A stretch of DNA of 64,000 bases from contig CAYXXU010000010.1 of the NCBI GenBank assembly GCA_964469155.1, positions 1 to 64,000 on the forward strand, written 5' to 3'. Positions 6,331-13,137 of this stretch are shown here, one piece after another (the first letter of the stretch is position 1; each line of letters opens with the position of its first letter). Under the pieces are notes generated by a model, which was not told the origin of the DNA, did not search any database, and worked only from the letters and a program-made list of their open reading frames with translations. A program made the translations under genes and the position numbers. The stretch comes from CAIWKO01 sp964469155. Lineage in GTDB: Bacteria > Bacteroidota > Bacteroidia > Bacteroidales > CAIWKO01.

Positions 6331-8865
6331 CTAATTCAGCACGATTACCTTTTTTATGCAGTAACCTTTTGCGGTGGCGATCTTCACAAAATAAGTTCCT
6401 GAAACAAGATTCGAAACGTCAAGTGTAATATTTTTTGAGGGCTGTTTCTCTTCCGTGTTTTTTATCATGCTGCCAACAATATTGAAAAGGGTAATACTAA
6501 TGTTGCCATCTGTTTTTCCCACGACATCGATATTTACAGATCCTTTTGCCGGATTGGGATAAATAGTGAAATCGCCCGAAATGTCAGATTCCTGAATGCC
6601 TAAATAGTTGTATAATGGGGCTTCCCATATTCCCCGTCCATAGGTGGCTGCCCTGATTTTCCCAATACCATAGTTAATTTCCAGTTCCCTAACACCCACA
6701 TTGGGGAGGTCGGTGTTGTATGCTATCCAACTGGCCATGGTTGAATCTTTAAAAAATATTCCTACTTCCGTACCCACATATAAGGCGTTATTTGCATTTT
6801 TCTGAAATGTAATACAATTGAGCCCCATGCTGGTTAGATTGCCTGTGATATTGGTAAAGGAAGTTCCTGCATTTTTTGAATACAGTACCTTGTCAGAACC
6901 GTTGGAGGTAACCGCAAGCCAGATCTTAGCCGCATTGTCGGGGTCGATGGTTATGCCGGAGATATACTGGCCGGGAGCGGGGTTGAAGGTGTTCCAGTTG
7001 GTGCCGCCATTGGTGGTGACATAAAGGGTTCCGTTGCGCGAAGCATAGATATAATTGTTATTGGATGCTGCTACTACCAGGTTATTCAGATTATCGCCCC
7101 CGGTAAGATTGTTGGAAATGGGGGTCCATGACATGGCTCCGTCGGTGGTGGCAAATACCTCCTGATAGCCCGCCCACAACATGTTTCCATTTGCAGGATC
7201 CATCACATAAGGAGTAATCCAGCCGCCGTCGAGGGTATCGACTGGTTTGGCATTGTTGAAATTGTCGCCCCCGTCTTCCGATTTCAAAATACCGCCCATC
7301 TGGTAGGTTACGTATATAGTGTAAGGGTCGTTATTGCTAATGATGGCTTCCATGCCATCGGCGCCGAAAACATGCGTCCACTGACCGTTGTACAGGAGGT
7401 TTGAGCCAACATCCTGAGCTCCTGCAGCTATCTTATAGGGTTCGGATTCGCAGCTTCCCATGCGGTAGAACTGACTGATGCCAAGGCCGTTGCTCAGATC
7501 GACCCACGAACCTCCATGATCGGCTGTGTAGAAAATGCCGCCGTCGCTTCCGCAATAGAGGGTGTCGCCATAGAAGTTGAGCGAATGAATGTCGCAATGG
7601 ATGTAGTTGTAAGGGGTGCCTGTGTTCCACATGGTGTTTACGGTGAAGCTGGAGCCACCATCAGTCGATTTCCAAACATTAACGCCGCCCACATAAACCT
7701 CGTTGGCATTGTTGGGCGAAACGGCAAGCGCCAGGTCGTACCATGCCTGCCCTGAGTTGTCGCTGCCATCGTCTGCATAGCCAAGAATATTGGGCGCATT
7801 GCAGCGTGCGGTAAAAGTAAGGCCCGCGTCGGTGGAACGATACACGCCTTCGAAAGTATTATCGGGACGTGAAACTACTGCATACACATAATTTGCGTTG
7901 CTTTGGGTAACATCAATTTCTATCCTTACGGTATCGCTGGGTATGCCCGAGGTGATCTTGGTAAAGCTGTTGCCTCCGTTGGATGATCTGACAAAGAACG
8001 ATCCGCTGCCATAAATAACGGTGGTATCGTTGGGTCTGAACTTCAGGTCTTTCACTTCCGTGGCGTTGTATATCAATTGCCAGGTGGCGCCAGCATTTTT
8101 TGAGCGGTAAATGCCTTCGTTGGATGCTGCAAATATCTTGTTCGGATTGAGGGGATTGATCAGAATCTTGTTGAAGTTGCGGTAGGTGGGTGAGAAATGC
8201 ATTCCGGTGGTATTCCAGGTGGAGCCCCCGTCGGTCGATTTATAGATCCCGGTGCCTTTGGTATCCCAGGCATCGCGGTCGCCGGTGCCCAGATAAATGA
8301 TGTTGTGATCGGTGGGATGTATGGCAATGGCTGAAGTTCCCAGCACGGGCATGGTATCGAAGGTAGTGTTCCACGTCATGCCCCCGTCGTTGGTTTTCCA
8401 CATGCCTCCTGAAGGCGCCGCCACATAAATGTTGTTACGGTTTTGCATATCGACCGTAACGGCATTCAGGCGGCCGTTGCCGGGATTGTAACCGCTTATG
8501 CCGTTGCTCCATGAGGTCAATCCCAAAGGAAGCCATGAGGCAGGCGATTTGCTGTTCTTAACTGTGGGGTTCTGCGAGAGGAATTTTTTGTATTCATTAT
8601 AATATTTCAAAGGTTCGGGGAATTTTCCATCGGGGTAGCAACGGGGTTCCATAAGGTACTCCCAACGTTTGAATTGCTTGTAGCCTTTGCTGCGCTGGTA
8701 GGGCCGGTCGCCCCAATATTTATAAAAAGCTTTCTGAATGTCGTAGAAGGTAGCTTCTGACTTTGCCTTTTCCAGAAAGGGCGGTTTCATCCAGGGCTGG
8801 GCAGAAACGCGACCGTAAAGACTCAGAATGACAAGGGTCAGCATTATGGCAAAGAGCTTTTTCAT
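6331..8865 (-). CDS. Secreted VPS10/BNR-type beta-propeller protein with T9SS type A sorting domain
   Basis: An 844-residue exported protein. Residues 1-22 form a signal peptide (MKKLFAIMLTLVILSLYGRVSA). An N-terminal segment with KGYKQFKRWEYLMEPR is followed from about residue 120 by sialidase/VPS10-type blades marked by repeated WKTNDGGMTW, YKSTDGGSTWN, YRSKNAGATW and similar Asp-box motifs. The last 90 residues (from about 757, FTIYPNPAKGSVNI onward) are a classical T9SS type A sorting domain, so the protein should cross the outer membrane through the type IX system and be attached or released. The first 750 residues are clearly paralogous to the start of the 2050-residue protein at 50852, which has a different tail. 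Glycan or protein binding is likely; an enzymatic activity is not shown. Confidence 0.9.
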   Translation of the reverse strand: MKKLFAIMLTLVILSLYGRVSAQPWMKPPFLEKAKSEATFYDIQKAFYKYWGDRPYQRSKGYKQFKRWEYLMEPRCYPDGKFPEPLKYYNEYKKFLSQNPTVKNSKSPASWLPLGLTSWSNGISGYNPGNGRLNAVTVDMQNRNNIYVAAPSGGMWKTNDGGMTWNTTFDTMPVLGTSAIAIHPTDHNIIYLGTGDRDAWDTKGTGIYKSTDGGSTWNTTGMHFSPTYRNFNKILINPLNPNKIFAASNEGIYRSKNAGATWQLIYNATEVKDLKFRPNDTTVIYGSGSFFVRSSNGGNSFTKITSGIPSDTVRIEIDVTQSNANYVYAVVSRPDNTFEGVYRSTDAGLTFTARCNAPNILGYADDGSDNSGQAWYDLALAVSPNNANEVYVGGVNVWKSTDGGSSFTVNTMWNTGTPYNYIHCDIHSLNFYGDTLYCGSDGGIFYTADHGGSWVDLSNGLGISQFYRMGSCESEPYKIAAGAQDVGSNLLYNGQWTHVFGADGMEAIISNNDPYTIYVTYQMGGILKSEDGGDNFNNAKPVDTLDGGWITPYVMDPANGNMLWAGYQEVFATTDGAMSWTPISNNLTGGDNLNNLVVAASNNNYIYASRNGTLYVTTNGGTNWNTFNPAPGQYISGITIDPDNAAKIWLAVTSNGSDKVLYSKNAGTSFTNITGNLTSMGLNCITFQKNANNALYVGTEVGIFFKDSTMASWIAYNTDLPNVGVRELEINYGIGKIRAATYGRGIWEAPLYNYLGIQESDISGDFTIYPNPAKGSVNIDVVGKTDGNISITLFNIVGSMIKNTEEKQPSKNITLDVSNLVSGTYFVKIATAKGYCIKKVIVLN

Positions 8866-8882
8866 AGGTGTTTATTTTAAAG

Positions 8883-8890
8883 CAAAAGTA
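8883..8890 (-). promoter_or_regulatory. -7 box for the propeller protein gene
   Basis: The minus strand reads TACTTTTG, matching TAnnTTTG, 18 bases upstream of the ATG at 8865. A TTG occurs 24 bases further upstream, longer than the usual spacing. Confidence 0.45.
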
Positions 8891-8979
8891 AGGATATTAG
8901 TATTATTAGTGGCTCAATTTGGTTTTTTATTTTGTAAATAAATTCAGGAACGGATCATTGGAAAGTGTACTAAACAGGC

Positions 8980-9058
8980 CACAAAGTCACCAATACTCCA
9001 GGAATCCACAAAGAAGCATTCTATGCATTATTTCTTTGTGTAAATTGGTGACTTTGTG
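8980..9058. repeat. Long two-stage inverted repeat (hairpin)
   Basis: CACAAAGTCACCAAT at 8980-8994 pairs exactly with ATTGGTGACTTTGTG at 9044-9058, and inside it CACAAAGAA (9007-9015) pairs with TTCTTTGTG (9032-9040). The element sits between divergent genes and resembles the interspersed palindromes with CTTTGTG cores common in Bacteroidota. It does not have a terminator T tract. Confidence 0.85.
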
Positions 9059-9137
9059 TCTAAGTGGCTATTCTTTTTGTTCTTTCATGCATTTCAATAA
9101 GTATTCCCATACAGCGAACTTTTTGAACTAAAAATAT

Positions 9138-9167
9138 TTTGTGGTGATAAAAATGGGTATACCTTTG
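9138..9167 (+). promoter_or_regulatory. Bacteroidota-type promoter of the aconitase-family gene
   Basis: TTTG at 9138-9141, an 18-base spacer, then TACCTTTG at 9160-9167. Both elements match the consensus. It lies 26 bases before the ATG at 9193. Confidence 0.8.
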
Positions 9168-9192
9168 TATCAAATTTTAAACTAAAACCTTT

Positions 9193-10974
9193 ATGTCAGG
9201 AAAAACCTATGCCGAAAAGATTTTGGGCGCCGATTGCGGCAGCATCGTTTTTAAAAAGCCCGATATTGTGCTTTCGCACGATAATACAGCCAGTATAAAC
9301 TCGACCTTTGCCAAGATGGGAGGCGAAAAAGTGGCCTTTCCCGATCAATTGCTTATAGTGTTGGATCATAATGCTCCGCCTACCAATGCCAAGCTGGCCA
9401 ACGATTACCAGAAGATACGCGACATCGTTGCCAAACAAGGTATCACCAAATTTCATGATGTGGGTAAGGGTATTTGCCACCAAATCATGTCGCTCTATGC
9501 CCGCCCCGATATGATAGTGGTGGGAAGCGACAGCCATACCTGCACGGCAGGTGCTTTCAATGCTTTTGCCGCGGGAATAGACCGCACCGAAACCGCCGGA
9601 TTGTGGAAACAAGGCGAAACCTGGTTCCGCGTACCCGAGTCTGTAAAGGTTACCCTTACGGGGAAACTGAACCCGGGTGTATATGCCAAAGACATTGCCC
9701 TTTGGATCATCGGTATGATGGGCAGCGACGGAGCCGATTATATGTCGATTGAATATCACGGCGAAGGAGTGAAGTGCCTGAGCATTTCCGACCGCATGAC
9801 CATTGCCAACCTGGCTTCCGAAATGGGCGCCAAAAATGCTGTGTTCCCTGCCGACGAGATCTTGTGGGATTTCATTGGAAGCAAAACCGCCGGAACCTGG
9901 GCCGATGCCGATGCACGCTATCTGAAAGAATTTACCATCGACCTCAACCAGTTGTTCCCGGTAGTGGCTGCTCCGCATCATGTGGATAATGTGAAAGCCG
10001 TTTCGGAGGTTCAGGGCACCAAACTCAACCAGGCTCTGATAGGTACCTGCACCAACGGACGCATTGAGGATATCCGCATTGCCACCGCCATTCTGAAAGG
10101 CAAAAAAATTCCCGAAGGTTTCCAACTGCTGGTAATTCCTGCATCGATGGAGATTTACAAACAAGCCATGCAGGAAGGCCTCGTTATCGATCTGCTGAAT
10201 GCCGGCGCTAATTTCCTGTCGCCATCGTGTGGTCCCTGCCTGGGAACAGGGCAGGGGATACCCGCCGACGGTTATGTGGTGATCTCAACTGCCAACCGCA
10301 ATTTTATAGGCCGCATGGGCAACGAAAAAGCTGAAATATACCTGGCATCGCCCGCCACTGTGGCACATTCGGCGCTGAAAGGCGAGATTACCGACCCAAG
10401 AGGCATTGCAGCCCACGATAAATTTCCCTTTGCCAAAGAACAAAGCCATACGCTGCAGGTGCAGCAAGGCGACGACCGCTACGATAAAGGCGTGTGGGGT
10501 TACGGCGATATCGACAATATGAATACCGACCAGATGTTTGCCGGTAATCTTACTTATAACATCAACAGCTCAGAAGGCGATAAAATTATGCCTTACCTTT
10601 TTAAAGGCGTTGACGAAAGCTTTGCCGAAAAGGTAAAAGCCGGAGATATCGTGATTGCCGGTTTGAACTTCGGTTGCGGAAGCTCGCGCGAGCATCCTGC
10701 CGTGGGATTATCTTTTGCCGGAGTGCAGGCAGTGATCTGCAAATCGGTGAACCGCATTTTTTACCGTTCGGCAGTGAACCAGGGATTGCCCATTTTGGTA
10801 GTTCCCGAAGCCGTTGCCAACTATAAAAAAGGCGACAGTGTGGAGGTTGATATGGCCAAAGGTACTATCACCATTGCCGGAAAAGCCTATACCTTCAATG
10901 CCCTGCCCGGAAAGCTGATGAATATTTTTTCGGCTAAGGGACTCGTTAATTATGTGAAAGAGGCGGGAAAATAG
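9193..10974 (+). CDS. Aconitase-superfamily hydro-lyase with fused LeuC-like and LeuD-like domains
   Basis: A 593-residue protein. The first 400 residues match the large (LeuC/homoaconitase) domain, with [4Fe-4S] cluster cysteines in GTCTNGR (about residue 285) and SCGPCLG (about residues 345 and 348) and the active-site stretch GSDSHTCTAGAFNAFAAG. The last 150 residues match the small swivelling (LeuD) domain with LNFGCGSSREH near residue 494. The enzyme would isomerise a 2- or 3-hydroxy tricarboxylate or isopropylmalate through a dehydrated intermediate. Neither leuA/leuB nor citrate-cycle genes are adjacent, so the substrate (citrate, homocitrate, isopropylmalate or other) cannot be fixed. 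It has its own promoter and terminator and is therefore monocistronic. Confidence 0.88.
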   Translation: MSGKTYAEKILGADCGSIVFKKPDIVLSHDNTASINSTFAKMGGEKVAFPDQLLIVLDHNAPPTNAKLANDYQKIRDIVAKQGITKFHDVGKGICHQIMSLYARPDMIVVGSDSHTCTAGAFNAFAAGIDRTETAGLWKQGETWFRVPESVKVTLTGKLNPGVYAKDIALWIIGMMGSDGADYMSIEYHGEGVKCLSISDRMTIANLASEMGAKNAVFPADEILWDFIGSKTAGTWADADARYLKEFTIDLNQLFPVVAAPHHVDNVKAVSEVQGTKLNQALIGTCTNGRIEDIRIATAILKGKKIPEGFQLLVIPASMEIYKQAMQEGLVIDLLNAGANFLSPSCGPCLGTGQGIPADGYVVISTANRNFIGRMGNEKAEIYLASPATVAHSALKGEITDPRGIAAHDKFPFAKEQSHTLQVQQGDDRYDKGVWGYGDIDNMNTDQMFAGNLTYNINSSEGDKIMPYLFKGVDESFAEKVKAGDIVIAGLNFGCGSSREHPAVGLSFAGVQAVICKSVNRIFYRSAVNQGLPILVVPEAVANYKKGDSVEVDMAKGTITIAGKAYTFNALPGKLMNIFSAKGLVNYVKEAGK

Positions 10975-10980
10975 GTAGAT

Positions 10981-11008
10981 AGTATCTGGTATATAGTATC
11001 TGGTATAT
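10981..11008. repeat. 14-bp exact tandem repeat after the aconitase-family stop codon
   Basis: AGTATCTGGTATAT occurs twice head to tail (10981-10994 and 10995-11008), 6 bases after the stop codon and just before the terminator hairpin. It belongs with the short tandem repeats found after other genes here. Confidence 0.85.
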
Positions 11009-11010
11009 GG

Positions 11011-11042
11011 AAAAAGGCTCGCAGGGATGAGGGCCTTTTTTT
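11011..11042 (+). terminator. Rho-independent terminator of the aconitase-family gene
   Basis: AAAAAGGC (11011-11018) pairs with GCCTTTTT (11033-11040), followed by further T residues. Confidence 0.8.
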
Positions 11043-11162
11043 ATTTAAGAATTCAGAAGTATGAAGTCAGAATTGAATTGAAGTAAACACAGTCAGCTCA
11101 ATCTCCTACTTTATTTTCAAATTTCCTGATTAACTCAATTTTCAAATTTTCCTCATAACTCC

Positions 11163-11918
11163 CTACCCTATAAACACCCCCCACATTCCTGTCCAGGGGC
11201 CGTTTATAGAGGGGTGTTTGGTATTGATCCAACGGGCAAAGAATTGCATTTGATAGCCCTGGTATTTTGCACCCATTTCGGCAATGAACGATGCCCTGGT
11301 ACTTATTATTTTGGTAGTGTTGTCGTCCGGTCCTATTATAGAAGGCATGGGGAGTTCTTTCCCGTCGGGCGAAAACTGATGGGGTAAAATCATTCGGTAA
11401 GCTATTTCCACGGCATCGGCACGGGGTGGTTTGCAGGCTCTTTTGCTCTCGTTCATATAATGACAACTGACCTTAATACGTCCCGTTCCAATAATGGTGA
11501 CGACAGCGACACATTTCTCGGCTATTGGCGCTGTTGGCCTCGAGCGTTTGGTAACAGGGTTTGCAATGTTAAGGGTATCGCGATCACCATTGGTAATATT
11601 CGGACTATAAGCTATTCGCATCAATATCGGCCGGAAAAAAGCCGAAAAATCACTCATCACCTGCAATACGTTTTGGCGGGTCACCGCGGTTTTTTTATCC
11701 TTATGGCTGTGCAGGTCCCACACTCCGGGATGCAAAGGATCGTCAGAGCTCCACACCTTTTTAAAGTGGTTGAGCGTAAGCAGTTCGGCGGCCGACATGC
11801 CCAGAATTTCGCCCCTCATCAGCGTCTCTCCGGGTGCAATTGATTGCAGATATTCATTTGCTGTTATCAGATACCAATGAAAGGTTGCAAGCGTGGCTGG
11901 TATTCTTCTCTTTTGCAT
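11163..11918 (-). CDS. Conserved-looking hypothetical protein, 251 residues
   Basis: I do not recognise a family. The protein is soluble, with no signal peptide or membrane segment. It begins MQKRRIPATLATFHWYL, contains a P-x-R-PTAPIAEKCVAVVTI segment that could be the core of a beta-sheet, and ends with a Trp/Phe-rich tail (QMQFFARWINTKHPSINGPW). The central KPPRADAVEIAYRM stretch is arginine/proline rich. Base use is like that of its neighbours. It stands alone with AT-rich DNA and a 21-bp tandem array upstream. It looks like a real gene because the long open frame has even composition and its opposite-strand frames are short. Confidence 0.7.
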   Translation of the reverse strand: MQKRRIPATLATFHWYLITANEYLQSIAPGETLMRGEILGMSAAELLTLNHFKKVWSSDDPLHPGVWDLHSHKDKKTAVTRQNVLQVMSDFSAFFRPILMRIAYSPNITNGDRDTLNIANPVTKRSRPTAPIAEKCVAVVTIIGTGRIKVSCHYMNESKRACKPPRADAVEIAYRMILPHQFSPDGKELPMPSIIGPDDNTTKIISTRASFIAEMGAKYQGYQMQFFARWINTKHPSINGPWTGMWGVFIG

Positions 11919-12108
11919 GATCGTTGTCTTAAAAGTTCATTATACTTTCAATAATATGGAAAATATACCGGCAATTTCGACTCATATTCGCCAGAAGTTG
12001 CATGACATTTTCTGTGTTTTCGGCATCATTTTCTGTCGTTCTGAAGATGCCATTACAAAGTTAAAAAATGTTTTCCGAACTTTACGCTATATTGTGATAA
12101 AATATTTC

Positions 12109-12255
12109 TACGTAGTTATAAATACCTACTAAACAGAAATTAAAAATAACCATTTAGAAATAATTAAAAACAATTTAGAATATACTTAAAACTAAACAGA
12201 AATAAATAAAAACTACGTAGTAAATAGTAAAAACAAGATAGAAATAATTAGTAAC
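12109..12255. repeat. 21-bp tandem array with phased A-tracts
   Basis: Seven consecutive 21-bp units (starting 12109, 12130, 12151, 12172, 12193, 12214 and 12235) almost all end in AAAAC or AAC; the common core is TAGAAATAAnTAAAAAC with variation. Two units instead begin TACGTAGT. A period of exactly two helical turns with an A-run in each unit predicts intrinsically curved DNA. The array fills the gap between two minus-strand genes (11919-12471). The remaining gap, 12256-12471, is AT-rich with no gene or clear signal. Confidence 0.85.
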
Positions 12256-12471
12256 ACTCTTATTTATGGTCAGAATTGCAGATTCAATAACTGAAATAAC
12301 ACTCTATAAAAGTGCAATAATGCAATTGAAAATTAAGAGGATACTATCAGGAATTCTGGAATTACTATAAAGAATCCATAAAGTACTTCCCATAATTGGA
12401 ATGATAATTTTTTAAGTGTAGAAAGTAAAGGTGAGGTTTGTTAGAAGCGATTCTTTAGTTGTTAAAGTCAA

Positions 12472-12933
12472 CTAACGATTAAACAATTCCTCAATCTTAT
12501 TATAGCGATAATCGAAGATTGTTTTCAATTGTTTCTTTATGAATAGGGCATTGGCCATTCGTCCCAGAAAACCGAAGGGCGCTTTGTAGTGAACTATATC
12601 GGTCATTTCAACCCCGCCTTCCACTTCTTTGATAAAATGCTGGTGATGCCACAAGGCGTAAGGCCCCACGCGTTGTTCATCCACAAAGTATTCTTTCAAC
12701 TTCACCTGGGTGATCTCGGTAACCCAGTACATTTTGATGCCTAACAGGGGCTTCACGTAATACTCGATGATCTGTCCGGCATACATATTTTCGGCATCAG
12801 CCTCCTGGCTGATAATATCGAATCCCATGTGCGGAGGGGTGATAAGCGCCAGATTTTTTGGCGAGCTGATAAACTTCCAAACGTTAGTAATATCGCTTTT
12901 GATAAATTGTTTTGACTGAATGGTGTGAAGCAT
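12472..12933 (-). CDS. SRPBCC-fold ligand-binding protein
   Basis: A 153-residue protein of the START/Bet v1-like (SRPBCC) fold, cyclase/CoxG-like subgroup. It opens with a strand and the helix-forming VWKFISSPKNLALITPPHMGFDI, carries GQIIEYYVKPLLGIKMYWVTEIT and WHHQHFIKEVEGGVEMTDIVHYKAPFG, and ends in a long helix (the typical lid of the cavity). Such proteins bind hydrophobic ligands; the ligand here is unknown. It is cytoplasmic, has normal length, and stands alone. Confidence 0.85.
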   Translation of the reverse strand: MLHTIQSKQFIKSDITNVWKFISSPKNLALITPPHMGFDIISQEADAENMYAGQIIEYYVKPLLGIKMYWVTEITQVKLKEYFVDEQRVGPYALWHHQHFIKEVEGGVEMTDIVHYKAPFGFLGRMANALFIKKQLKTIFDYRYNKIEELFNR

Positions 12934-13050
12934 TTTTGAGGGAATATGGTTAAATTGCTGAATGGTTAAATTGTTATCAGAATTGGTTAATGGCTATTGG
13001 CTTTTGGTTCGTGGCTTCTGGCTGATCCAATCACCAATTTCCAATACGGG

Positions 13051-13093
13051 ACCACTAATGACCATTAATGACAACTAATGACTATTAATGACC
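13051..13093. repeat. 10-bp tandem repeat of the ACYAyTAATG type
   Basis: Four consecutive decamers (ACCACTAATG, ACCATTAATG, ACAACTAATG, ACTATTAATG) are followed by CTAATAGTCTAAAAG-type repeats up to the stop codon of the EF-G gene at 13138. The same decamer family occurs in the opposite orientation at 25391-25450. Confidence 0.85.
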
Positions 13094-13137
13094 TTATCCT
13101 AATAGTCTAAAAGCCTGAAGCCTAAAAGCCTCCTCCC

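Noticed and set aside
9196..10164. A 322-residue frame antisense to the aconitase-family gene
   Set aside because: It mirrors a strongly conserved enzyme on the plus strand and has no protein-like features.
11460..11843. A 127-residue plus-strand frame over the unknown protein gene at 11163
   Set aside because: Its composition is that of an antisense shadow and no promoter precedes it; the 251-residue minus-strand frame is longer and more even.
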